A stretch of 10,460 nucleotides of DNA, from assembly GCA_002329285.1 (NCBI GenBank), contig DCTO01000087.1, positions 21,648 through 32,107 of the forward strand. Reading direction: 5' to 3'. A model generated the notes under the pieces. That model worked only from the letters and a program-made list of their open reading frames with translations. It made no database searches and was not told the DNA's origin. The stretch comes from Ruminococcaceae bacterium UBA1438 (GTDB taxonomy: Bacteria; Bacillota; Clostridia; Oscillospirales; Acutalibacteraceae). The position numbers and the translations under genes were made by a program. Below, piece after piece: positions 1 to 7,279 of the stretch (within the stretch, counting starts at the first letter, position 1; the number at the start of each line of letters is the position of its first letter).

Positions 1-1
1 C

Positions 2-196
2 GCGGAATATTACAACTTTCTTGACGGCGGTGAGCTTGGCGCATTTCTGCTTGCCTTTTCAAACGAAACGCCCTATATCCCATTGGTTTACAGAAAAGGG
101 ATGATTTGCTTTTCAAAGGCAATGAACGGAGATATGCAGGGCATATATTACAACTGCTTTGGTAATATTGAAAACTGGTTTTTTGTTTCAGAATAA
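2..196 (+). CDS. C-terminal fragment of probable family 5 extracellular solute-binding protein (ABC peptide/solute importer)
   Basis: An open frame runs in from the left edge and ends at TAA 194-196, giving 64 residues. The text includes a segment reading TPYIPLVYRKG, then a short stretch, then NCFGNIENWFF. This pattern (an IPL-type strand, a basic turn, then a nearly terminal 'N-x-F-x-N-I-x-x-W') resembles the C-terminal end of family 5 solute-binding proteins of oligopeptide/nickel ABC importers, where the last lobe closes over the ligand. Only the tail is visible, so the signal peptide and ligand pocket cannot be checked, and the family call rests on pattern recognition alone. It lies upstream of a strong promoter that restarts transcription for the next block, so it probably belongs to a separate, upstream unit. 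No GC-rich terminator hairpin was seen between its stop and that promoter. Confidence 0.5.
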   Translation, partial: AEYYNFLDGGELGAFLLAFSNETPYIPLVYRKGMICFSKAMNGDMQGIYYNCFGNIENWFFVSE

Positions 197-231
197 TAAT
201 TAATTATTTATAAATTCGGCAGATAATAATC

Positions 232-260
232 TTGATATAACAACATTAATATATTATAAT
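232..260 (+). promoter_or_regulatory. Sigma-A-type promoter for the Asp23-fakA-recG block
   Basis: TTGATA at 232-237 and a perfect TATAAT at 255-260 are separated by exactly 17 nt, close to the housekeeping consensus. Transcription would start near 267, leaving an untranslated leader of about 25 nt that contains GGAGG at 280-284, six bases before the ATG at 291. The surrounding 197-270 stretch is very AT-rich, as expected upstream of a strong promoter. No operator-like inverted repeat overlaps it that I could see, so constitutive expression is plausible but is inference. Confidence 0.75.
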
Positions 261-290
261 TTTTTATCAGCAAAGCAATGGAGGCACAAA

Positions 291-647
291 ATGGTTAAAT
301 TTGAAAATCCGAACGGATATATTGAAATAACCAACAGTTATTTTTCAAAGCTTGTCGGCCAGACGGCGCAATCCTGCTTCGGCGTTACCGGTATGGTTAA
401 CAGAAACCCTGTTCAAAGCATTAAATCAATCATTAAAAACAAGGTTGATATTGATACGTCTAACCAGGGTGTTCTGGTAAGAAGCGTTAACGGTTCGCTT
501 GTTATTGATTTGCATATTGCTGTTTCTTACGGCGTTAATATCAGCACCATTGCAGACAGCATTACAAACAAGGTTCGCTACACTGTTGAATCCGTTACCG
601 ATTTAAAGGTTTCAAAGGTTAACGTTTTTGTTGACGCAATCAACTAA
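291..647 (+). CDS. yloU: Asp23/Gls24 family protein (YloU-like)
   Basis: This 118-residue protein matches the usual size and layout of the Asp23/Gls24 family. An early GYIEI strand is followed by a short helix, a 'CFGVTGMV' segment near residues 29-36 (the family's 'GV-x-G-M' core), a 'VLVRSVNGSLVIDLHIAVSYGVNI' type central sheet near residues 62-84 and a C-terminal 'VSKVNVFVDAI'. There is no signal peptide or membrane helix, so it is probably cytoplasmic. Family members act in cell-envelope homeostasis in Firmicutes; the biochemical role of the YloU branch is poorly defined. The ATG at 291 is preceded by GGAGG at 280-284. It sits 16 nt before fakA, the same pairing as yloU-yloV in Bacillus subtilis, which supports assignment to this branch rather than to the stress protein Asp23 itself. 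Confidence 0.88.
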   Translation: MVKFENPNGYIEITNSYFSKLVGQTAQSCFGVTGMVNRNPVQSIKSIIKNKVDIDTSNQGVLVRSVNGSLVIDLHIAVSYGVNISTIADSITNKVRYTVESVTDLKVSKVNVFVDAIN

Positions 648-663
648 AGGAGCTTTTTAATAA

Positions 664-2325
664 ATGATTACAGGAAAAATGTTTCGTGACGGAATAATTT
701 CCGGTTCAAATAATATTGCAAACAGCAGGCAGGCGGTTGACGCGCTCAACATTTTCCCCGTTCCTGACGGGGACACAGGCACAAATATGAGCATGACAAT
801 CGGCGCCGCCGCAAGAGAAATGGCTGTTTTATCTGATGACTGCACCCTTTCAGAGGCATCCTCCCGCTGCGCTTCCGCCCTTTTAAGAGGGGCAAGGGGC
901 AACAGCGGAGTTATCCTTTCCCTTATTTTCAGAGGCTTTGCAAAAAGCTTCAAGGGGCTTGAAAGCGCAGGAGCAAGAGATTTGGCAAATGGCTTTTCAA
1001 GCGCCGTTGACGCCGCATACAAGGCGGTTATGAATCCCACTGAAGGCACAATCTTAACGGTTATCCGCAAGGCATCAGAGGCAGCAAATGAGATGGCAGA
1101 CACGCTTGATGACCCTCTTGAGGTTGGCTTTGCCGGCCTGCTTGCCGCAAGAGAGGCGCTTGCAAAAACGCCGGAGCAACTGCCCGTGCTGAAAAAGGCA
1201 GGAGTTGTTGACGCAGGCGGCCAGGGGCTCGTGCTTATACTTGAGGGCTTTCTCAGCGTTTTTGAAAACGACGTTATCGTTCAGACAATTGAGGGCACAC
1301 AAACCGTTTCCCCCGTTTCGGCTTACAGCAAAAAATCCGTTGCTGAGGCCGATGACGACATTAAATTCGGCTACTGCTCTGAATTTCTTATCGAAAAGAG
1401 CAGCAATGCAAAAATGAAAGACCCTCTCAAATTAAGAGCATTTCTTGAATCCATCGGAGACTGCGTTGTTGTGGTGGATGACAATGATATCATCAAGGTT
1501 CACGTGCATTCAAACGAGCCCGGAAACGTTATCCAATCCGCTTTGGCATACGGCCAGCTAATCAATATAAAAATTGATAATATGAGATATCAGCACCGCA
1601 ACGCGGATGTTGGCGTTAAGGAGGGCGAAGCACCGGTTATGCCAAAAGCGGAGCCCGTTAACGATTACGGCTTTGTTGCCGTTTGCGCAGGTGAAGGACT
1701 TTCAGAGCTGTTTAAGGATCTGGGGGCTGACGTTGTTGTCAGCGGCGGGCAGACGATGAACCCCTCCACAGACGACATTTTGAACGCCATTATGGCAACG
1801 CCCGCAAAAACCGTTTTTGTTTTGCCTAACAACAAAAACATAATCATGGCGGCAGAGCAGGCAATCAGCCTTGCCGAGGGCAGAGAGGTTAGAGTTTTGC
1901 AAACCAAGACCATTCCCCAGGGCATTTCTGCTATGCTGATTTTTGACGAAAATGACGATGCTGATTCAAACCAGATGGCAATGATGGAGGCAGCGGAAAG
2001 CGTTGCCACCGCACAGGTTACCTTTGCCGCAAGAGACAGCGAGGTTGACGGCCGCCCCGTTAAGCAGGGCGAGATTATGGGCCTTTACAACGGCAAAATC
2101 AGGTTTATAGGCGAAAGCATTGAGGACATTGCCTTTAAATCGGCAGACAAAATTATTAAGCGCAATCAGACCGCGCTTGTGACAATTATCTTCGGCGAGG
2201 ATGCCAATGAGGAAATGGCAGAGGAAATTCAGCAAAGGCTTGCCGAAAAATACGGCGATGATATTGAATTATCCATCGTTGACGGCGGGCAGCCGATTTA
2301 TTATTTCATTATTTCAGCCGAATAA
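664..2325 (+). CDS. fakA: Fatty acid kinase catalytic subunit FakA (DhaL/DegV-like, YloV)
   Basis: The protein has 553 residues, the usual FakA length. In the known system FakA transfers phosphate from ATP to a fatty acid carried by a FakB (DegV) protein, so that host or medium fatty acids enter phospholipid synthesis. The N-terminal DhaL nucleotide domain (about 1-200) carries FPVPDGDTGTNM at 31-42, with metal-binding Asp35 and Asp37, then RGARGNSG at 75-82, NPTEGT at 124-129 and DAGGQG at 183-188. The middle domain has Cys238, His280 and His282, which align with the zinc ligands described for Staphylococcus aureus FakA (Cys240, His282, His284) at a constant offset of two. The C-terminal DegV-like domain starts near 335, with SGGQTMNPS at 360-368 and LPNNKN at 387-392, and the protein ends in the conserved GGQPIYYF. 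An AGGAG motif at 648-652 precedes the ATG at 664. No FakB gene is in the window. Confidence 0.93.
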   Translation: MITGKMFRDGIISGSNNIANSRQAVDALNIFPVPDGDTGTNMSMTIGAAAREMAVLSDDCTLSEASSRCASALLRGARGNSGVILSLIFRGFAKSFKGLESAGARDLANGFSSAVDAAYKAVMNPTEGTILTVIRKASEAANEMADTLDDPLEVGFAGLLAAREALAKTPEQLPVLKKAGVVDAGGQGLVLILEGFLSVFENDVIVQTIEGTQTVSPVSAYSKKSVAEADDDIKFGYCSEFLIEKSSNAKMKDPLKLRAFLESIGDCVVVVDDNDIIKVHVHSNEPGNVIQSALAYGQLINIKIDNMRYQHRNADVGVKEGEAPVMPKAEPVNDYGFVAVCAGEGLSELFKDLGADVVVSGGQTMNPSTDDILNAIMATPAKTVFVLPNNKNIIMAAEQAISLAEGREVRVLQTKTIPQGISAMLIFDENDDADSNQMAMMEAAESVATAQVTFAARDSEVDGRPVKQGEIMGLYNGKIRFIGESIEDIAFKSADKIIKRNQTALVTIIFGEDANEEMAEEIQQRLAEKYGDDIELSIVDGGQPIYYFIISAE

Positions 2326-2351
2326 GTAACCGATAGTTTAACGGAGTTTTT

Positions 2352-4376
2352 ATGCTTACGCTTTACAGTGACGTAAAATATATTAAAGGTGTTGGAGAAA
2401 AAAGAGCCGAGCTTTTCCATAAGCTCGGCATTTTCTGCGTTAAGGATTTGATTGAATATTACCCGAGAGCTTATCAGGACTGGAGCGCGTCCGTTAAAGC
2501 GGCAGACTGCGAAAGCGGTGAGCCTGTCAGCATCAGGGCAACGCTGATTAAGCCTGTTAAGGAGCATTATGTCCGCAAGGGAATGACTCTTTTCAAATGC
2601 AGCTTCAGCGATGGCGAAACCATAATTAACGTTACGATTTTCAACAATAAATATCTTGCAAATTCGCTTAAGCTTTATGAGGATTACCTGCTTTTCGGCA
2701 AGCTTGAAAAGCGCTTCACAAGTGCTGAAATGAGCTCTCCCCAAATTGAAAAGCTGGCGGATAATATCGGCATTCACCCTGTTTATCCCGCAACGGAGAG
2801 GCTTAATTCAAAGGCAATCGCAAAGGTGGTTAAAACTGCGCTTGAGGCTTTGCCCGAATTTGAGGAAACCCTGCCCCGGGAAATCAGAGAAAAATATCAG
2901 CTTGCGCCGCTTGATTTTGCAATCAGGCAAATTCATTTTCCAAGCAATAATGAAAATGCCGAGATTGCGCGGAAACGCCTGATTTTTGAAGAACTGCTTG
3001 TTTTGCAGCTTGGGCTGATGAAGCTGAAAAGCAAAAAGAAAAGCAAAACAAAACTAATTATTAAAGACGATTACACGGCGGATTATTACAAGCTTTTGCC
3101 CTTTGAGCCAACCGGCGCACAGAAAAGAGCAATTGCAGACTGCATTGCCGATATGCGCACCGAATACCCGATGAACAGGCTGATTCAGGGTGACGTGGGC
3201 AGCGGCAAAACCGCGGTTGCTGCCGGAGTTATTTTTACCGCAGTTAAAAACGGATTCCAGGCGGCGCTGATGGCTCCAACGGAGATTCTTGCCAACCAAC
3301 ATATGAGCACGCTTTCGGCAATGCTTGGCAGTAAAATCAGAATTGAACTGCTGACGGGCAGCACGCCGGCAAAGGAAAAGCGCGAAATCAAGGCAAGGCT
3401 TATGGACGGCGAAATTGACCTAATCATCGGCACGCATGCCATAATTCAGAATGACGTTGAATTCAAGGAGCTTGGGCTTGTCATCACGGATGAGCAGCAC
3501 CGCTTCGGCGTTAACCAGAGGGCGAGCCTTGCTATGAAGGGCGAGGAGGTGCACACGCTTGTTATGAGCGCAACTCCCATCCCCCGCACTTTGGCGCTTA
3601 TGATTTACGGCGACTTGGATATTTCCGTTTTAGATGAGCTTCCGCCGGGCAGGCAGCCGGTCAGAACGGACGTTGTTAACTCCTCTTACCGCAAAAGAAT
3701 TTACGAATTTATCAAAAAAGCCATCGCAAGGGGCGAACAGGCATACATCGTTTGCCCGCTTGTTGACGGAGAGGAGCCAAGCCTTGCATCCGCAGAAAAA
3801 TATGCCCAAAGCCTTGCAAACGGCGCTTTTCGCGGATATAATCTGGGAGTTTTGCACGGCAAGATGAAATCAAAGGCGAAGGACGAGATTATGCGTTCCT
3901 TTGCACAGGGCAATGTTAAGGTGCTGGTTTCAACAACCGTTATTGAGGTTGGGGTTGACGTGCCGAATGCAACGATTATGGTTATTGAAAATGCAGAGCG
4001 ATTCGGTCTTTCACAGCTGCATCAGCTGCGCGGAAGAGTTGGCAGAGGCAGCACGGGATCTTACTGCATTCTGATTTCTGACAGCGAGGGCGACACTGCA
4101 CAGGAGCGCCTTTCAATCATGAAAAAATATTCAGACGGCTTTAAAATTGCCGATGAGGATTTAAAGCAAAGAGGTCCCGGCGATTTCTTCGGCAGCCGCC
4201 AGCACGGTCTTCCGGATCTGAAAATCGCCGATATGCTTGGCGATATGGAAACACTTAAAATCTGCCGCAGATGTGCAGATGAAATTCTGGCACAGGATTC
4301 CGGCCTTGATCTTCCGAAACACAAGGCGATTGCAGGCAAGATTTCAGATATGTTTCGCGCATCGGTTTCAAATTAA
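2352..4376 (+). CDS. recG: ATP-dependent DNA helicase RecG
   Basis: RecG remodels stalled replication forks and branch-migrates Holliday junctions. This 674-residue copy is full length for the family. The N-terminal part contains a helix-hairpin-like 'IKGVGEKRAELFHKLGI' (near 13-29) followed by the OB-fold wedge domain that contacts the junction. The helicase core has Walker A GDVGSGKT at 280-287, the DEQH box at 380-383 (typical of RecG, in place of DEAH), SATPIPRT at 406-413, and motif VI QLRGRVGRG at 558-566. The late segment 'DLKQRGPGDFFGSRQHG' is the RecG translocation (TRG) region. The start ATG at 2352 has ACGGAG at 2341-2346. The gene follows fakA by 26 nt. In B. subtilis serine dehydratase genes sit between yloV and recG; here they are absent. 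All catalytic motifs look intact. Confidence 0.97.
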   Translation: MLTLYSDVKYIKGVGEKRAELFHKLGIFCVKDLIEYYPRAYQDWSASVKAADCESGEPVSIRATLIKPVKEHYVRKGMTLFKCSFSDGETIINVTIFNNKYLANSLKLYEDYLLFGKLEKRFTSAEMSSPQIEKLADNIGIHPVYPATERLNSKAIAKVVKTALEALPEFEETLPREIREKYQLAPLDFAIRQIHFPSNNENAEIARKRLIFEELLVLQLGLMKLKSKKKSKTKLIIKDDYTADYYKLLPFEPTGAQKRAIADCIADMRTEYPMNRLIQGDVGSGKTAVAAGVIFTAVKNGFQAALMAPTEILANQHMSTLSAMLGSKIRIELLTGSTPAKEKREIKARLMDGEIDLIIGTHAIIQNDVEFKELGLVITDEQHRFGVNQRASLAMKGEEVHTLVMSATPIPRTLALMIYGDLDISVLDELPPGRQPVRTDVVNSSYRKRIYEFIKKAIARGEQAYIVCPLVDGEEPSLASAEKYAQSLANGAFRGYNLGVLHGKMKSKAKDEIMRSFAQGNVKVLVSTTVIEVGVDVPNATIMVIENAERFGLSQLHQLRGRVGRGSTGSYCILISDSEGDTAQERLSIMKKYSDGFKIADEDLKQRGPGDFFGSRQHGLPDLKIADMLGDMETLKICRRCADEILAQDSGLDLPKHKAIAGKISDMFRASVSN

Positions 4377-4401
4377 TGCTTAAAACGCGGGAGGCGGGAA
4401 A

Positions 4402-5199
4402 ATGAATATTGAAAAGGTTAGCACCGAAGGCTTTGAAATGCGCTTTTTCCGCTTCGGAAGCGGCAGCAAAACAATGGTTATTCTGCCGGGGCTGAGCATA
4501 CAGAGCGTTATGCTTTCGGCAGAGGCAATTGCCGCCGAATATGCCGAAATGGCACAGGCTTTCACGATTTTTGTTTTTGACCGCAGAGAGAAGCTTCCCG
4601 CCCGATATTCAATTGAGGACATGGCGAGAGACACTGCGCAGGCATTTGCCGCGCTTGGGCTTAAAGACATTTACCTTTTCGGCGCATCACAGGGCGGAAT
4701 GCTTGCGATGCTGATTGCAGCAGAGCAGCCGCAGCTTATAAAAAAGCTGGCGCTTGGATCCACAGCGGCGGCAATAAAAGAAGAGCGCGATGCCGTGCTT
4801 GAGGAATGGATTTCCCTTGCAAAAGCGCACCGGGGAGAGGAGCTTTGCCTTGCCTTCGGAAAAGCTGTTTACCCGAAAGAGGTTTTTGAGAATTACTGCG
4901 AGGCTTTGCGCGCCGCCGGCAAAAGCATAACCGGCGATGAATTTGAGCGATTCACCATCCTTGCAGGCGGCACTGAAGGCTTTGATATTCTTAACAGACT
5001 TTGCGAAATCCAATGCCCCGTGTTTGTTATCGGAGATAAAACAGACGCAGTGCTTGGCGCAGAGGCAAGCCTTGAAATTGCAGACAGGCTTGAATCAAAG
5101 CCCGGTTTCAGGTTTCATATGTATGACGGCTTTGGTCACGGAGCATATGACCTGGCGCCTGATTACAGGCAAAGGCTTTTGGATTTCTTTTTAAACTGA
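4402..5199 (+). CDS. Alpha/beta hydrolase, last gene of the fakA-recG block
   Basis: This 265-residue cytoplasmic protein has a complete serine-hydrolase triad as read from sequence: nucleophile Ser96 in the elbow GASQG (94-98), likely acid Asp215 in VIGDKTDAVLG (209-219), and His246 in GFGHG (243-247). The oxyanion-loop segment is VILPGLS at 26-32. The residues between Ser96 and Asp215 form the small helical cap expected for the alpha/beta hydrolase-6 type. No signal peptide is present. GGGAGG at 4389-4394 sets the ATG at 4402, 25 nt after recG, and no promoter or terminator was seen in that gap, so it is probably co-transcribed. The substrate is unknown: esterase, lysophospholipase or haloperoxidase-like assignments cannot be separated from sequence alone. 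Being in one unit with fatty acid kinase makes a lipid ester substrate conceivable, but this is inference. Confidence 0.85.
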   Translation: MNIEKVSTEGFEMRFFRFGSGSKTMVILPGLSIQSVMLSAEAIAAEYAEMAQAFTIFVFDRREKLPARYSIEDMARDTAQAFAALGLKDIYLFGASQGGMLAMLIAAEQPQLIKKLALGSTAAAIKEERDAVLEEWISLAKAHRGEELCLAFGKAVYPKEVFENYCEALRAAGKSITGDEFERFTILAGGTEGFDILNRLCEIQCPVFVIGDKTDAVLGAEASLEIADRLESKPGFRFHMYDGFGHGAYDLAPDYRQRLLDFFLN

Positions 5200-5208
5200 A
5201 CATAACAG

Positions 5209-5250
5209 AAAAAACCTCCGCTTCGGAAATCCGAAGCGGAGGTTTTGCTT
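5209..5250. terminator. Bidirectional rho-independent terminator between convergent genes
   Basis: The arms at 5211-5226 and 5231-5246 are perfectly complementary over 16 bp around an AAAT tetraloop (5227-5230). The outer four base pairs are A/T and the rest is GC-rich. The right arm ends in TTTT, followed by GC and TTT, for plus-strand transcripts; on the other strand the left flank reads as six Ts (5209-5214). It lies 11 nt past the hydrolase stop, and its right edge abuts the stop codon of the minus-strand zinc-ribbon gene at 5250-5252, so one hairpin can end both transcripts. Confidence 0.93.
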
Positions 5251-7133
5251 TAGCTGTAAGATTTATTATCCTTCGTAACCGTCGAATAATCATAATCATA
5301 ATCGTAGTCGTAGTCGTAATCATAGTCATAATCATCATAACCGTAGTCATAATAATCGTCATAGTCATAGTCATAGCCATCGTCATAGCCATAATCATAA
5401 TAATCATCATAGCCATAATCATCATAATCGTCATAGCCATAATCATAATAATCATCATAACCATAGTCATAATAATCATCATAACCATAATCAAGGCCTA
5501 ACTCTTCATATATTGCATTTTCAAGCTCTTCAATGAATTCCTCAAAATCCTCTGCCTTTGTTTCCTTCGGCTCCTTATAATTTGAGAAATCCGTGCTGGT
5601 GCTGAGCGCAACGGTAACGTTAAGCTTAAAGAGCTCCTCGCCGTCTTCTTTCACGCGAAGCTCAACGGTGTAATCGCTGCCGGCTTCCATTGTTACGGTT
5701 GCCTTAACATAATCGGATGCAGAAATGCTGACTGTGCCGACAGGAACATTAACGCCGTTTACCTTTGCAACCGAAAGATCATCGGATTTAATAGATACAT
5801 TGCTGTATTCATCATCCTTATTAATCAAAAGCTCAACAGCAGTTTTTCCGCCTGAAGTGGTTTTGGTGAAAGTTAAGAGATTGCCCTTTTCCTTATCACC
5901 GTCATAATTATACTGGTAATCAGCAATTATGCTTGCATTATTCTTATCACTTTCTGTTGTGATCACAAGATTATATTCGTATTTGGAATCGGACCATTTT
6001 TCAATATAATTAAAGGTTCTCTGATAAACATTGTGGCTGCCGTTGTAAGCGATTATGTAAGTAAACTCATCACAATCGTCTTTATCAATATCCTTGGCAT
6101 AATCTCTGAGATCATTAATATAATCATCAAGCTCATCAAGAGCATCCTCATATTCCTTTACGAGATCAACATCGTCGCCATCAACAAGTTCTATATAATC
6201 TGCAACAAAATCAGAATTATCCACAATAATCTGCTTGATGTCAGCCTGAAGCTGTTCATCTGCTGCATAAGCCTCAAGGAAATCTGCAGCAAGGTTATAT
6301 AATTCAGACTCTGTGAAAGAATATGTAACGGTTGTGCACTTTTTGCCGTCAATAGTTTCCTTGCCTTTAACGATATTATCGCTGTAATTCTTTTCAAGCT
6401 CCTTAACAATCGGAAGAAGCTCTTTGCCGATATCTGCTGCATTTGAGGTGTCAAGCTCATCCAGATTTAACGCAACGCCGACAGACAAATCCGTAAGCGA
6501 AGAAGCGCTTAAGCCAACTTTGCCATCACCCATATTAAACTCAATCGGGCCAACCTTGGTGTCGTCATATTTAACATCAAAATCAAAGGTTGCTTTTGGC
6601 TCATCAATGTCATAAGAGCCAACAAAGTTTGCAGACAGCTCTTCTTCCTCAATGGTGATTTTGCCGTTTGCCTCGATTGAAGCCTTATCGTTTTCAAGAA
6701 GGGCAGCAAATTCATTATCATTCAAAATGCCATTCAGAGTCATTGCTTCTGAATAAACATAATAGCCTGTTTCGCCGGCATAAGACTCAACAATCTTATC
6801 CTTGCAAGCAAAAAGGCCGCCGGCAACAACAACCACTGCACCGGCAACTGCGCCGAGAGCGATAAGGCCGCCATGCTTTTTCTTGGGCTTGATTTCAGGC
6901 ATTACCGGCTGAACGTTATACGCGCCGAAATTCTGCTGTGGCGGCTGGCTGTTTGCCATTTGTTCCTGAACAGGCGGCTGGCTGTTTGCCATTTGCTCCT
7001 GAACAGGCTCATTCACCTGCGCAGGCTCTGCCTGAACAGCCGGATTTTCTGCAGTCTGCTCAACAGTTGTTCCGCAGTTAGGGCAAAAGAGAGAGCCGGG
7101 CTCAATATTTGCTCCACAATTTTTACAAAACAT
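5250..7133 (-). CDS. Zinc-ribbon, single-pass membrane protein with Asp/Tyr/Gly repeat tail (function unknown)
   Basis: This 627-residue protein is not recognised as a family of known function. Residues 3-20 form a zinc ribbon with Cys3, Cys6, Cys17 and Cys20 (CKNCG and CPNCG). Residues 24-80 are a Pro/Gln/Glu/Asn-rich linker containing an 11-residue direct repeat (near 44-65). KPKKKH at 83-88 precedes one hydrophobic helix at about 89-109, so the positive-inside rule puts the ribbon in the cytoplasm and the remaining ~515 residues outside. The external part (about 115-545) is acidic and rich in predicted strands, with a 'GKETIDGKKCTTVTYSFT' segment that recalls repeats of lipoprotein-like beta domains; that resemblance is tentative. 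Residues 548-616 contain only Asp, Tyr and Gly, and the protein ends STVTKDNKSYS. No LPXTG signal is present. Reverse-strand GGAGGAGA (7141-7148) lies 7 nt before the ATG at 7133. It has its own promoter and appears monocistronic. Confidence 0.85.
   Translation of the reverse strand: MFCKNCGANIEPGSLFCPNCGTTVEQTAENPAVQAEPAQVNEPVQEQMANSQPPVQEQMANSQPPQQNFGAYNVQPVMPEIKPKKKHGGLIALGAVAGAVVVVAGGLFACKDKIVESYAGETGYYVYSEAMTLNGILNDNEFAALLENDKASIEANGKITIEEEELSANFVGSYDIDEPKATFDFDVKYDDTKVGPIEFNMGDGKVGLSASSLTDLSVGVALNLDELDTSNAADIGKELLPIVKELEKNYSDNIVKGKETIDGKKCTTVTYSFTESELYNLAADFLEAYAADEQLQADIKQIIVDNSDFVADYIELVDGDDVDLVKEYEDALDELDDYINDLRDYAKDIDKDDCDEFTYIIAYNGSHNVYQRTFNYIEKWSDSKYEYNLVITTESDKNNASIIADYQYNYDGDKEKGNLLTFTKTTSGGKTAVELLINKDDEYSNVSIKSDDLSVAKVNGVNVPVGTVSISASDYVKATVTMEAGSDYTVELRVKEDGEELFKLNVTVALSTSTDFSNYKEPKETKAEDFEEFIEELENAIYEELGLDYGYDDYYDYGYDDYYDYGYDDYDDYGYDDYYDYGYDDGYDYDYDDYYDYGYDDYDYDYDYDYDYDYDYSTVTKDNKSYS
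5286..5492 (-). repeat. In-gene low-complexity tandem repeat encoding an Asp/Tyr/Gly tail
   Basis: Sixty-nine successive codons encode only Asp (30), Tyr (32) and Gly (7), counted by hand. The first part is about seven imperfect 24-nt units giving DYGYDDYY or close variants (DYGYDDYD, DYGYDDGY, DYDYDDYY). The last part collapses to a simple DY dipeptide run of 15 residues ending at residue 616. Codons are nearly all GAT/GAC and TAT/TAC, with synonymous changes between units, so the array is not a recent exact duplication throughout. Confidence 0.95.
6940..7005 (-). repeat. Two tandem 33-bp direct repeats in the linker of the zinc-ribbon gene
   Basis: The segments 6940-6972 and 6973-7005 are adjacent 33-nt copies that differ at one base (T versus C, plus strand 6963 and 6996). 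Each encodes the same 11 residues (VQEQMANSQPP, with the register depending on where the unit is cut). The length is a multiple of three, so copy-number change would keep the frame. It falls between the zinc ribbon and the transmembrane helix, where linker length can vary freely. Confidence 0.93.
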
Positions 7134-7179
7134 CTAAATCTCTCCTCCAAATTATTATTTTTGAATAGGTGTTTTTGAA

Positions 7180-7209
7180 ATTATATCATTATAATAATAT
7201 TAGTGTCAA
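7180..7209 (-). promoter_or_regulatory. Sigma-A-type promoter for the zinc-ribbon membrane protein gene
   Basis: On the minus strand a perfect TTGACA (plus 7204-7209) and a perfect TATAAT (plus 7180-7185) are separated by 18 nt. Transcription would start around 7173, about 40 nt before the ATG at 7133, with GGAGGAGA in the leader. A second TATAAT (plus 7188-7193) lies only 10 nt from the -35 box and is unlikely to be used with it. The strong match suggests substantial housekeeping expression. Confidence 0.78.
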
Positions 7210-7235
7210 GAAAGGTTACAACATTGAAACAATTG

Positions 7236-7274
7236 AAACACCCCTGCAGCTGCACTGCAACCGCAAGGGTGTTT
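7236..7274 (-). terminator. Imperfect long hairpin ending the dehydrogenase/amidohydrolase operon
   Basis: An 8-bp outer stem (AAACACCC at 7236-7243 with GGGTGTTT at 7267-7274) continues inward through mismatched C/A pairs into TGC/GCA (7245-7247 with 7263-7265), a G/C pair, and a second TGC/GCA (7251-7253 with 7257-7259) closed by an ACT loop. It starts five bases past the amidohydrolase stop (7280-7282) and is followed on the minus strand by a moderately T-rich GTTTCAATTGTTTC. It separates this operon from the next promoter at 7209. The T tract is imperfect, so the termination strength is uncertain. Confidence 0.7.
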
Positions 7275-7279
7275 TGGTT

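Noticed and set aside
197..231. Possible terminator after the partial solute-binding protein gene
   Set aside because: The stretch is almost pure A/T with short palindromes such as TAATTA but no GC-containing stem followed by a T run.
657..1302. Minus-strand frames antisense to fakA
   Set aside because: The plus strand carries the conserved FakA motifs throughout; the antisense frames have no recognisable domain or ribosome binding site.
5108..5494. Minus-strand frame rich in Met and Ile across the repeat region
   Set aside because: It is the out-of-phase reading of the Asp/Tyr codon repeats and runs into the end of the convergent hydrolase gene.
7223..7239. Two ATTGAAAC octamers, similar to the end of many CRISPR repeats
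   Set aside because: They are only one base apart, with no spacers, no longer repeat and no cas genes. They also overlap the base of the operon terminator hairpin.
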